From Marinobacter sp. NP-4(2019) (GTDB lineage: Bacteria > Pseudomonadota > Gammaproteobacteria > Pseudomonadales > Oleiphilaceae): a stretch of 64,000 bases of DNA. The stretch's first letter is position 1. Each line of letters begins with the position of its first letter. This document shows positions 32,483-41,449 of the stretch, in pieces. The notes beneath the pieces were generated by a model that saw only the letters and a program-made list of their open reading frames with translations, was not told where the DNA came from and did not search any database. The stretch covers positions 2,728,001 through 2,792,000 of the forward strand of contig NZ_CP034142.1 of assembly GCF_003994855.1 (NCBI RefSeq). Reading direction: 5' to 3'. The translations under genes and the position numbers were made by a program.

Positions 32483-32559
32483 TGGTCGGGGTAGAGAGAT
32501 TCGAACTCCCGACATCCTGCTCCCAAAGCAGGCGCGCTACCAGACTGCGCTATACCCCG
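32483..32559 (-). tRNA. tRNA-Pro (anticodon TGG)
   Basis: Acceptor CGGGGTA/TACCCCG, anticodon stem CCTGC/GCAGG with loop TTTGGGA, T-arm GGGAGTTCGAATCTC, encoded CCA. First of the Pro-Arg-His-Leu set; E. coli carries the same four together. Confidence 0.96.
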
Positions 32560-32790
32560 TCTGAACTGAACAACAAGTGCCTCAGCAAAGTTGGCGCGCA
32601 TATTACCGGCGCCGGCCCCTGCCGTCAACATGGATTTGAAAATTGATTGAGGCGGCAACGAATTAGGTGACCGATGCTGCCGGAATAAGTTCCCCTGACC
32701 GGCAACTCAGGCATGTGGCCAATTGGAGTTCTGGCGGAAGCATGAGACAATGCGCAGCCTTCATTTTTGCCCAACCGACAAGACATAGAC

Positions 32791-33648
32791 ATGAGCGCCA
32801 AACTGATTAATGGAAAAGAGATTGCCGCCAAGGTTCGCCAGCAGGTTGCCGCCGGCGTGGAAGCCCGGAAACAGCAAGGAATGAGAGCCCCGGGGCTTGC
32901 TGTGGTTCTGGTCGGCAACGACGCTGCCTCACAGGTATACGTAGGCAACAAACGCAAGGCATGCGACGAGGCAGGCATTCTGTCCCTGTCCTATGACCTT
33001 CCGGCAGACACCTCCCAGGAGTCCCTGGAGGCACTGGTAGAAGAGCTCAACGAGAACCCGGCCGTAGACGGCATTCTTGTGCAGCTGCCTCTGCCAGACC
33101 ACCTTGACGCAGACCCCATTCTGGTCAAGATTCGTCCCGACAAGGACGTGGACGGCTTCCATCCCTACAACATTGGTCGCCTGATGCAACGCAAACCGGC
33201 TTTGCGCCCCTGCACACCGGCAGGCGTGATTACCCTGCTGGACAGCATCGACACACCTTACAAAGGCCAGCACGCGGTTATTGTCGGCGCATCCAATATT
33301 GTTGGCCGTCCGATGAGCATGGAACTGCTGTTGAAAGGCGCCACGACCACCGTTTGTCACCGCTTCACCCCGAACCTGGAAAAGTTTGTGAGCGAAGCCG
33401 ATATACTGGTTGCCGCTGTGGGGATACCCGGCCTGATCAAAGGCGAATGGGTGAAACCTGGCGCCACGGTGATTGACGTGGGCATCAATCGCATGGAAGA
33501 CGGCAAGTTGCGCGGTGATGTGGACTTTGAGGCCGCAGCGGAACGGGCTGCCTATATTACGCCGGTACCGGGTGGCGTGGGGCCGATGACCATTGCGACG
33601 CTGCTGGAGAACACCCTGTATGCGGCGAATGTGTTGCATAAAGACTGA
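32791..33648 (+). CDS. folD: Bifunctional methylene-THF dehydrogenase / cyclohydrolase
   Basis: 285 aa from the ATG at 32791; an upstream TTG (32767) is rejected because FolD starts at about AKLINGKEIA. Signature motifs: catalytic Lys in QVYVGNKRKACDEAG, DGILVQLPLPDHLD, and the NADP loop IVGASNIVGRPMSMELL; ends with ITPVPGGVGPMTIATLLENT. Interconverts methylene-, methenyl- and formyl-tetrahydrofolate in the cytoplasm. Divergent from the tRNA cluster. Confidence 0.96.
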   Translation: MSAKLINGKEIAAKVRQQVAAGVEARKQQGMRAPGLAVVLVGNDAASQVYVGNKRKACDEAGILSLSYDLPADTSQESLEALVEELNENPAVDGILVQLPLPDHLDADPILVKIRPDKDVDGFHPYNIGRLMQRKPALRPCTPAGVITLLDSIDTPYKGQHAVIVGASNIVGRPMSMELLLKGATTTVCHRFTPNLEKFVSEADILVAAVGIPGLIKGEWVKPGATVIDVGINRMEDGKLRGDVDFEAAAERAAYITPVPGGVGPMTIATLLENTLYAANVLHKD

Positions 33649-33704
33649 ACTGTTGTCGGATTAGGCGCAGCCGTAATCCGACACCTCGTTGAAGGCGCCC
33701 CCAC

Positions 33705-33736
33705 AAAAAAGCCCCGCTCGAAAGCGGGGCTTTTTT
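33705..33736. terminator. Bidirectional terminator between folD and glcB
   Basis: AAAAAA-GCCCCGCT (33711-33718), CGAA, AGCGGGGC (33723-33730), TTTTTT. Confidence 0.95.
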
Positions 33737-33750
33737 ACGCTCCTGAAGCC

Positions 33751-35931
33751 TTACTGACCGTACTTGGCCTTCGCCTTCAGGCGGTATGCGTGCAGAAGCG
33801 GCTCGGTGTAGCCGTTCGGCTGCTCGCGGCCCTTCAGTACCAGATCCAGCGCTGCCTGGAAGGCAATGCTGTCGTCAAAGTTTCCGGCCATCGGGCGGTA
33901 TGCCGGGTCAGCGGCGTTCTGCTTGTCCACTACCGCGGCCATGCGCTTCATGGTTTCCATGATCTGCTCCTCGGAGCAAATACCATGGTACAGCCAGTTG
34001 GACAGCAACTGGGAAGCAATCCGCAGGGTCGCACGATCTTCCATCAGGCCCACATCGTTGATGTCCGGCACCTTGGAACAACCAACGCCCTGATCGATCC
34101 AGCGTACAACGTAACCAAGGATGCCCTGGGCGTTGTTGTCCAGTTCCTGCTGAATCTCTTCAGCGGACAGCGAGTTGGGATCGTCCATGACCGGCACGGT
34201 CAGAATGTCGTCCAGGTTGGCGCGAGCGCGGCTTTCCAGCTCTTTCTGGACATCCGCTACCGATACCTGGTGGTAATGGGTCGCGTGCAGGGTAGCGGCG
34301 GTCGGGGACGGCACCCACGCGGTGTTGGCGCCAGCCTTCGGGTGACCGATCTTGGCCTCCAGCATGCCGGCCATCAGGTCCGGCATGGCCCACATGCCCT
34401 TACCAATTTGTGCCACACCACGGAAACCGGTTTCCAGACCGATGTCCACGTTCCACTGTTCGTAGGCGTTGATCCAGGTCGCCTGCTTCATCGGACCCTT
34501 ACGAATGAACGGACCCAGCTCCATGGAGGTGTGGATCTCGTCACCGGTGCGATCCAGGAAGCCGGTGTTGATGAACACCGCACGTTCCTTGGCAGCGTGG
34601 ATACAGGCTTTCAGGTTGACGGTGGTACGACGCTCTTCGTCCATGATGCCGACTTTCAGGGTAAAGCGCGGCAGGCCGAGAGCATCCTCAACACGACCGA
34701 AGAATTCGTTGGTGAACGCCACCTCTTCCGGGCCGTGCATCTTCGGCTTCACGATGTACATGGAGCCGGTGGTGCTGTTCTGGAACTTGCCGTTGCCCTT
34801 CAGATCGTGAATGGCGATCAGAGATGTGATCAGGCCGTCCATCAGACCTTCCGGAATCTCGTTACCATCTTTCAGCAGGACCGCCGGGTTGGTCATCAGA
34901 TGACCCACGTTACGGATGAACATCAGGCTGCGACCTTTCAGGCTCAGCTCGCCTCCGTCAGGTGCGGTGTAGCTGCGATCAGCATTCATCTTACGGGTCA
35001 GCTGTTCACCACCCTTTTCGAAGGTTTCCTGCAGATCACCCTTCATCAGGCCCAGCCAGTTGCGATAGGCCAGCGCCTTGTCATCGGCATCCACGGCGGC
35101 AACGGAATCCTCACAGTCCATGATGGTGGTCAGCGCGGACTCCATCAGCACGTCCTTCACATTGGCGCCATCGTCCTTGCCGATCGGGTGGCTGGCGTCG
35201 ATCTGGATCTCGAAGTGCATGCCGTTCTTGACCAGCAGCACACCAGTGGGCGCATCAGCGGCACCGGTGTAACCAACAAAGCCGGCTTCGTCTTTCAGGC
35301 CGGTGGTTTCGCCGTTTTGCAGCTTGACGACCAGCTTGCCACCCTCAACCAGGTATTTGGCGGCATCCTTGTGGCTGCCGGAAGCCAGCGGCGCGGAGCT
35401 GTCCAGCAGGTTGCGGGCCCATTCGATAACCTTGGCGCCACGCACCGGGTTGTAACCACGCCCCTTGTCCGCACCGCCCTCTTCGGAGATGGCATCAGTG
35501 CCGTACAGCGCGTCGTACAGGCTGCCCCAACGGGCATTGGCGGCGTTCAGCGCGAAACGGGCGTTCATGATCGGAACCACCAGCTGCGGGCCAGCCATGG
35601 TGGCTACTTCCGGGTCCACGTTGGATGTAGAGATCTTGAACTCGCCCGGCTCGTCCACCAGGTAGCCGATGTCTTTCAGGAAAGATTTGTACTCGGCCAT
35701 GTCCAGCTTCTGACCCTTATGGTCACGGTTCCAGCTGTCCATCTTTTCCTGAATCGCATCGCGCTTGGCCAGCAGTTCGCGGTTACGCGGCGCCAGCTCG
35801 TTCACGATCTTGTCGAATTCAGCCCAGAATTTGTCTGCATCAACTCCGGTTCCCGGAATCGCTTCGTTGTTCACGAAATCATACAGATTCTTCGCGACCT
35901 GAATGCCGCCGACTTGTACGCGTTCTGTCAT
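33751..35931 (-). CDS. glcB: Malate synthase G
   Basis: 726 aa, normal for the monomeric G isoform. Condenses glyoxylate and acetyl-CoA to malate. Visible: IQIDASHPIGKDDGANVKD, the catalytic-base region MEDRATLRIASQLLSNW near the end, VKPKMHGPEEVAF, and KVGIMDEERRTTVNLKACI with the Mg-binding acidic residues. Needed for growth on acetate, fatty acids or glycolate. Stands alone with its own terminator. Confidence 0.96.
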   Translation of the reverse strand: MTERVQVGGIQVAKNLYDFVNNEAIPGTGVDADKFWAEFDKIVNELAPRNRELLAKRDAIQEKMDSWNRDHKGQKLDMAEYKSFLKDIGYLVDEPGEFKISTSNVDPEVATMAGPQLVVPIMNARFALNAANARWGSLYDALYGTDAISEEGGADKGRGYNPVRGAKVIEWARNLLDSSAPLASGSHKDAAKYLVEGGKLVVKLQNGETTGLKDEAGFVGYTGAADAPTGVLLVKNGMHFEIQIDASHPIGKDDGANVKDVLMESALTTIMDCEDSVAAVDADDKALAYRNWLGLMKGDLQETFEKGGEQLTRKMNADRSYTAPDGGELSLKGRSLMFIRNVGHLMTNPAVLLKDGNEIPEGLMDGLITSLIAIHDLKGNGKFQNSTTGSMYIVKPKMHGPEEVAFTNEFFGRVEDALGLPRFTLKVGIMDEERRTTVNLKACIHAAKERAVFINTGFLDRTGDEIHTSMELGPFIRKGPMKQATWINAYEQWNVDIGLETGFRGVAQIGKGMWAMPDLMAGMLEAKIGHPKAGANTAWVPSPTAATLHATHYHQVSVADVQKELESRARANLDDILTVPVMDDPNSLSAEEIQQELDNNAQGILGYVVRWIDQGVGCSKVPDINDVGLMEDRATLRIASQLLSNWLYHGICSEEQIMETMKRMAAVVDKQNAADPAYRPMAGNFDDSIAFQAALDLVLKGREQPNGYTEPLLHAYRLKAKAKYGQ

Positions 35932-36027
35932 CGTTGTCTGCCTCAGTGGGTTAATTTCCCGACTCCCTCTGACACGGGGAGTTGTTCCAAAGTGAGCGCC
36001 GGATTGTACGTGAAATTCCGTACAAGG

Positions 36028-37410
36028 TCAGCCCCGGCGCCACGTCGTTCCTTCACGAGAATCGTCAAGAATGATGCCTTTCTCTGCCAGTTCGTCGCGG
36101 ATACGATCACCTTCGGCGAAGTTTTTCGCCTTGCGTGCTGCCGCCCGGGCCTGGATCATGGCCTCGATCTCCTCCGCAGTCAGCTCTCCCCCGGTGTCCG
36201 CCTGGAAGAAGGCTTCAGGGTCCTGCTGCAGGAGTCCCAGCACACCGCCGAGACGGACCAGCACGGCCGCAGACTGCCTGGCCTCCTCATCCTTGCCTTC
36301 ACGACGGTGCTGATTGATTTCATTGGCCACAGCGTGGAGCACGGCTATGGCTCCGGCCGTGTTGAAATCATCATCCATAACCTCTTCAAAGCGTTTGTCG
36401 TGCTCGGTTTCCGCCACATCCTTGGCCGGGATGACCCCACGCAGGGCATGATAAAGCTTCGTGAGAGTGCGACCGGCCTCCGCCAGACTCTCTTCCGAAT
36501 AATCCACCTGACTGCGATAGTGACTGGACACCAGGAAGTAACGCACGATCTCCGGCGGGTACTTCTCCAGTATCTCGCGGATGGTGAAGAAGTTACCCAG
36601 GGACTTGGACATCTTCTCCTTGTTCACCCGAATGGCACCGGCGTGCATCCAGGTGTTCACGAATGTCTGGCCATTGGCGCACTCGGACTGGGCGATTTCG
36701 TTTTCGTGGTGCGGGAACAGCAGGTCCGGCCCGCCACCGTGGATATCGAAGGTTTCACCCAGGCAGCAGTTGGACATCGCTGAACACTCGATGTGCCAAC
36801 CCGGCCGACCATCCCCCCAGGGGGATTCCCAGCTCACTTCACCCGGCTTCGCCGCTTTCCACAGGGCAAAATCCGCAGGGCTGCGCTTGGCTTCCTGCAC
36901 ATCCACGCGAGCACCGGCGACCAGGTCTTCCAGCTTTTTCTTGCTAAGCTTGCCGTAGTCTTTATATGACTCGACAGCAAAGTAGACATCTCCATTATCC
37001 GCTGCATAGGCGTGGCCGCTGGCGACCAGCTTGTGGATCATGGCAATGATTTCATCAATATAAGCGGTAGCACGAGGCTCTTCCGTGGGCGAGAGCACGC
37101 CCAGACGGGCCTCGTCCTCATGCATCGCCGCGATCATGCGCTCGGTCAAGTCGGTATAAACTTCCCCGGTTTCATCTGCCCGGCGCAGGATCTTGTCATC
37201 TATATCGGTAATGTTGCGCACGTAGTGCACGTCATATCCGCGATGGCGAAGGTAACGGGTGATCACATCAAAAGCCACCAGCACCCGGGCGTGGCCCAGG
37301 TGGCAGTAGTCGTACACGGTCATGCCGCATACATACATGCGCACCTTGCCCGGCTCGATGGGTTTGAACTCTTCCTTTTGCTGCGTGAGCGTGTTGTGTA
37401 TACGAATCAC
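36028..37410 (-). CDS. cysS: Cysteinyl-tRNA synthetase
   Basis: 460 aa class I synthetase. HIGH motif as HLGHARVLVAFD, KMSKS as KMSKSLGNFF, zinc ligands CGMTVYD and ECSAMSNCCLG with HHENE. C-terminal DALR-type and small tail (KAKNFAEGDRIRDEL). Its ATG overlaps the TGA of glnS by four bases. Confidence 0.97.
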   Translation of the reverse strand: MIRIHNTLTQQKEEFKPIEPGKVRMYVCGMTVYDYCHLGHARVLVAFDVITRYLRHRGYDVHYVRNITDIDDKILRRADETGEVYTDLTERMIAAMHEDEARLGVLSPTEEPRATAYIDEIIAMIHKLVASGHAYAADNGDVYFAVESYKDYGKLSKKKLEDLVAGARVDVQEAKRSPADFALWKAAKPGEVSWESPWGDGRPGWHIECSAMSNCCLGETFDIHGGGPDLLFPHHENEIAQSECANGQTFVNTWMHAGAIRVNKEKMSKSLGNFFTIREILEKYPPEIVRYFLVSSHYRSQVDYSEESLAEAGRTLTKLYHALRGVIPAKDVAETEHDKRFEEVMDDDFNTAGAIAVLHAVANEINQHRREGKDEEARQSAAVLVRLGGVLGLLQQDPEAFFQADTGGELTAEEIEAMIQARAAARKAKNFAEGDRIRDELAEKGIILDDSREGTTWRRG

Positions 37411-39086
37411 TTGCCCCCCTTACCCCAGGAATCACGAAGCGTGACGGTACGATTGAACACAGGACGGCCGGCGCTTGCGGATTGCTCCTGGTCATAGAAG
37501 AAATAACCTTCACGCTCAAACTGGTACGGCAGATCCGTACGGGGCTCCGCCAGCCCTTTCTCAACACGGGCACCGCTCAGGCGTATCAGAGACTCCGGAT
37601 TGATATGGTCGACGAAATCGCCGTCTTTGTCGCTGTCCGGGGATTCGTGATTAAACAGCCGGTCATACTGATTGATGTCGACCTCAACACTGTCCGTGGC
37701 AGATACCCAGTGGACAACCCCGTTCGGCTTGTAGCCTTCCGGGTTCACGCCCAGGGTATTCGGATCGTATTCGCACTTGAGCTCGACGATTTCACCGCTG
37801 TCGTTCCGGACAACCTCGCGACAGGTCATGACGTACCCGCCACGCAGGCGAACCGCCTGGTCCGGCGCCAGCCGCTTCCACTTACGGGGCGGCTCTTCGA
37901 CGAAGTCTTCGCGGTCGATATAGAGCGTCTGGCTCCAGGTCACCTCCCGCTCCCCCATATCCGGGTTCTGCGGATGAACCGGCAACACCAGGGTTTCGGT
38001 CTGGTCCGCCGGGTAATTGGTCAGGGTCACCTTCAGCGGACGCATCACGCACATGGCACGGGGCGCACGGGTATTCAGATCCTCACGGATGGCATGTTCA
38101 AGCATGCCCACATCCACGGTACCGCCGGCTTTGTTAACACCGATCATGTCACAGAAGGTGCGGATGGACTCCGGCGTATAGCCACGGCGACGCATGCCGG
38201 AAATGGTGGGCATGCGCGGATCATTCCAACCATCCACAAAACCTTCGTCCACCAGACGCTTTAGCTTGCGCTTGGAGGTAATGGTGTAGTTCAGGTTCAA
38301 CCGGGCGAATTCAATCTGCCGCGGCTGACACGGTGCGGTAATATTCTCCAGCACCCAGTCGTAGAGCGGGCGATGATCCTCAAACTCCAGCGTGCACAGG
38401 GAGTGAGTTACCCCTTCCAGGGCATCGGAAATCGGATGAGTGAAGTCGTACATTGGGTAGATGCACCACTTGTCACCGGTCTGGTGGTGTTCCGCGTAGC
38501 GGATGCGGTACAGGATCGGGTCCCTCAGGTTGATATTGGGGGACGCCATATCAATCTTGGCCCGCAGCACCAGCTCGCCATTCTTGTATTTGCCGTCGCG
38601 CATATCACGGAACAGCCGGAGGCTTTCTTCAATCGGTCGATCCCGATAAGGACTGTCCCTGCCCGGAGTCTTTAGAGAACCACGAAATTCAGCCATCTGG
38701 TCCGCTGTCAGCGCACAGACATACGCCTTGCCCTTTGTAATCAACTCTTCGGCAAAGTCATAGATGGCATCGAAGTAATCGGAGGCATAACGGACCTCGC
38801 CGCCCCAGGTGTAGCCCAGCCACTCCACATCCTGCTTGATGGCATCAATGTACTCCTGGGATTCCTTCTCGGGATTGGTGTCATCAAAACGCAGGTTGCA
38901 CACACCACCAAAGGTGTCGGCAATACCAAAATTCAGGCATATAGACTTGGCATGGCCGACGTGCAGGTAGCCGTTCGGCTCCGGCGGGAACCGTGTCACT
39001 ACCTGGCCGGTGTGTTCGCCTTTGGCGATCGCGTCTTCGATCAGGCTCTGGATAAAGTTATGGGCTTTCTTCGACTCGGCGCTCAT
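37407..39086 (-). CDS. glnS: Glutaminyl-tRNA synthetase
   Basis: 559 aa. HIGH as HVGHAKSICLNFG, KMSKS-type loop as TITSKRKLKRLVDEG, catalytic LRFDDTNPEKE, and the C-terminal anticodon-binding barrel ending DSWGKG. Presence of GlnRS is typical of gammaproteobacteria. Co-transcribed with cysS. Confidence 0.97.
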   Translation of the reverse strand: MSAESKKAHNFIQSLIEDAIAKGEHTGQVVTRFPPEPNGYLHVGHAKSICLNFGIADTFGGVCNLRFDDTNPEKESQEYIDAIKQDVEWLGYTWGGEVRYASDYFDAIYDFAEELITKGKAYVCALTADQMAEFRGSLKTPGRDSPYRDRPIEESLRLFRDMRDGKYKNGELVLRAKIDMASPNINLRDPILYRIRYAEHHQTGDKWCIYPMYDFTHPISDALEGVTHSLCTLEFEDHRPLYDWVLENITAPCQPRQIEFARLNLNYTITSKRKLKRLVDEGFVDGWNDPRMPTISGMRRRGYTPESIRTFCDMIGVNKAGGTVDVGMLEHAIREDLNTRAPRAMCVMRPLKVTLTNYPADQTETLVLPVHPQNPDMGEREVTWSQTLYIDREDFVEEPPRKWKRLAPDQAVRLRGGYVMTCREVVRNDSGEIVELKCEYDPNTLGVNPEGYKPNGVVHWVSATDSVEVDINQYDRLFNHESPDSDKDGDFVDHINPESLIRLSGARVEKGLAEPRTDLPYQFEREGYFFYDQEQSASAGRPVFNRTVTLRDSWGKGGK

Positions 39087-39224
39087 AGGTTCTCTAGTTA
39101 AAAGGGAGTGAATCTGAAACCGCGTATTATACTCATAAATACTGCCCTAACTCATGCACACACAGAAACTCTTCAGTACAATAGTCTTTCTAATGACTTT
39201 CAACTTTCTGAACAGGAAATCCTG

Positions 39225-39734
39225 ATGATTCTGCTGAAAACCTCCCACGGTGACATCACACTGGAACTGGACTACGAAAAAGCCCCGGAAACCGCCAGGA
39301 ATTTCGAGCAGTATGTGCGTGACGGCTTCTATGATGGGCTGATTTTTCATCGTGTCATCAGCAACTTCATGGTACAGGGCGGCGGCTTCGAGCCGGGCAT
39401 GACACCACGTAAAACCCGGGAGCCGATCCAGAATGAGGCAGACAACGGGCTCAGCAACATGCAAGGCACAGTGGCCATGGCCCGCACCATGGACCCGCAC
39501 TCCGCGACAGCCCAGTTTTTTATCAACGTCGAAAACAACGGCTTTCTGGACCACACCGCAAAGAATGCAGAAGGCTGGGGCTACTGTGTATTTGGTAAGG
39601 TTGTTGACGGCATGGACACCGTGAATGCCATCCGCGCGGTACGGACCACCATGCGCGCCGGCCATCAGGACGTTCCCGCCGAAGACGTGGTGATCGAAAA
39701 GGCGGAGGTAGTCGGAGACGGAGGCGCAGCGTGA
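39225..39734 (+). CDS. ppiB: Cyclophilin-type peptidyl-prolyl isomerase B
   Basis: 169 aa from the ATG at 39225 with CAGGAA upstream; a longer frame to 39108 has no ribosome site. Cyclophilin motifs FHRVISNFMVQGGGF (catalytic Arg), QNEADNGLSNMQGTVAMAR and SATAQFFINVENNGFLD. No signal peptide, hence cytoplasmic. Overlaps lpxH by four bases. Confidence 0.95.
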   Translation: MILLKTSHGDITLELDYEKAPETARNFEQYVRDGFYDGLIFHRVISNFMVQGGGFEPGMTPRKTREPIQNEADNGLSNMQGTVAMARTMDPHSATAQFFINVENNGFLDHTAKNAEGWGYCVFGKVVDGMDTVNAIRAVRTTMRAGHQDVPAEDVVIEKAEVVGDGGAA

Positions 39735-40456
39735 CCACGCTGTTCATTTCCGACCTTCACCTGGAAGAATCCAGACCGGACATCACTGACGCGTTTCTCG
39801 GATTTCTGGAAAATCGTGCCCGGGGTGTGGAGCGACTCTATATCCTGGGGGATTTCTTTGAGGCCTGGATCGGGGACGATGAACGCACCCCTCTGCAGGA
39901 ACAGGTTGCCCAGGCCTTGAAAGCCCTCAGCGACAGGGGCACCGCCATTTTCCTGATGCACGGTAACCGCGACTTCCTGATTGGCGAAGACTTTTGTGCC
40001 CGCGCAGGCGCCACACTGCTGGACGACCCAACCGTCGTGGATCTTTACGGCACCCCCACCCTGCTGATGCACGGTGACAGCTTGTGCACCGCCGATGTGG
40101 AATACCAGAAATTCCGCGAGAACATGCGCAATCCACAGTGGCAACAGATGATTCTCCAGCGCCCCCTGGAAGACCGCCAGCAGATGGCCCGCCAGTTACG
40201 GGAAATCAGCATGGCGAAGAATCAGGGCAAGGAAGAGTTCATCATGGACGTGACCCCGGAAGAAGTCGTCAAGATCATGGAAGAACATGGCGTGCAACGC
40301 CTGATCCACGGCCACACCCATCGCCCCGCTGAGCATCCGCTGGAAGCCAATGGCAAGCCCGCCCGTCGCATTGTGCTGGGCGACTGGGACAAGCATATGT
40401 GGTGGTTGACCGTCGAGCCGGGCAAGGAACCCGTACTGGACAAACAGCCGCTTTAA
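39731..40456 (+). CDS. lpxH: UDP-2,3-diacylglucosamine pyrophosphatase
   Basis: 241 aa calcineurin-like metallophosphoesterase starting at a GTG overlapping the ppiB stop (GTGA). Metal-binding motifs SDLHLEE, GDFFEAWIGDD, HGNRDFLIG and HGHTHRP. Cleaves UDP-2,3-diacylglucosamine to lipid X in lipid A synthesis at the inner membrane. Confidence 0.95.
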   Translation: MTTLFISDLHLEESRPDITDAFLGFLENRARGVERLYILGDFFEAWIGDDERTPLQEQVAQALKALSDRGTAIFLMHGNRDFLIGEDFCARAGATLLDDPTVVDLYGTPTLLMHGDSLCTADVEYQKFRENMRNPQWQQMILQRPLEDRQQMARQLREISMAKNQGKEEFIMDVTPEEVVKIMEEHGVQRLIHGHTHRPAEHPLEANGKPARRIVLGDWDKHMWWLTVEPGKEPVLDKQPL

Positions 40457-40465
40457 GACTGGTGG

Positions 40466-41281
40466 TTACAATGTGGACTCAGGCGGTTCCCGATAAGTAT
40501 CGAGCCGCTTGAGCCAACCAGGTAGCCAGCGCTCTTTCTCGATGGGGTTACTGGCATTGTTGGCCCGCCGGGTCAGTACTGCTGCGGCAGCCTCACGAAA
40601 CCGCTCCAGTACCCGACTATCCACTGGTCCAGACATCCCGCGTAATACCTGTAATAGCCCCCAACCTTCTCCGCGATAGGTTTCGTCCGGGGACAGCCCT
40701 TCTCCCTTGAAGTTCACATAATCCAGCACTGCGTATGCGCCACCCGGCGTGGCGATCAACGCAGCCAGGCGCTCCCGGATGTGTGACCGCTCTTCTTTCG
40801 GAGACGCCGCGATAACGTCCGTTATTGAAGCCCTGGCCCGCTGCAGGATAAATTCCGCCTGAAGCCCCTTGGTTTCCGCAAGGAAGCGCCGCAGCGCTTC
40901 AACCCGGGCACCGTCTGCGAGACGGTGGAAGGCATCCCGGTCCGGCCAGGGCGCGGCCTGCCCGAGCCACTCCGGCACCGGCGCAGAGCGCTCTTTCATA
41001 AAGGCCACCAGCGCCGGAAAGCTCTCTACAAATCGTTCGCTGACGCCCTCCGGATACCAGATGAAATGTCCGATGCCAAGAGACGGAAACGCTTCGCCCT
41101 CGTTCCAGTGCACCAGGCATTCCCACCGGCCGGCGCATTCATTCTCAAACACCTGCGTGCCGATCCACGCCAGCTCGGCCTCGGTAAGAGACAACTGCAG
41201 CCCATCTTCCCGCCGGGTCACCTCATCCACCAGCAGCAGAATGGCAAACCCCAGCAGCAGGCCGATCACTAACGTGCGCAC
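40466..41281 (-). CDS. Membrane-anchored protein of unknown function
   Basis: 271 aa with a single N-terminal hydrophobic anchor (LVIGLLLGFAILLLVD). The conserved-looking segment WIGTQVFENECAGRWECL, then HWNEGEAFPSLGIGHFIWYP, is reminiscent of a lysozyme-like active-site region (an early Glu followed by a GIGH-type motif), but I cannot name the family. The later DYVNFKGEGLSPDETYRGEGWGLLQVL is also distinctive. Likely periplasmic. It converges on lpxH with nine bases between. Confidence 0.68.
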   Translation of the reverse strand: MRTLVIGLLLGFAILLLVDEVTRREDGLQLSLTEAELAWIGTQVFENECAGRWECLVHWNEGEAFPSLGIGHFIWYPEGVSERFVESFPALVAFMKERSAPVPEWLGQAAPWPDRDAFHRLADGARVEALRRFLAETKGLQAEFILQRARASITDVIAASPKEERSHIRERLAALIATPGGAYAVLDYVNFKGEGLSPDETYRGEGWGLLQVLRGMSGPVDSRVLERFREAAAAVLTRRANNASNPIEKERWLPGWLKRLDTYREPPESTL

Positions 41282-41449
41282 GACCTCACCCCTTCTTTTG
41301 AAAACCAGTCGCCACCATTATTTAACCATCGAACCCGACGGGCCGAATTAATTCTGTTACATAAAACGGCCCGGCACAGACAAACAGTTGAAGCTGGAGA
41401 ACTCTCAAGCATACTGTACAAAGACACTTTACACAGGAAAGCCCACCCA

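Noticed and set aside
33790..36783. 997-aa open frame antisense to glcB and cysS, and the 535-aa frame antisense to acnB (61038-62645)
   Set aside because: Long antisense frames are a by-product of high GC codon use in highly expressed genes; translations are low-complexity and His/Gln/Val-rich.
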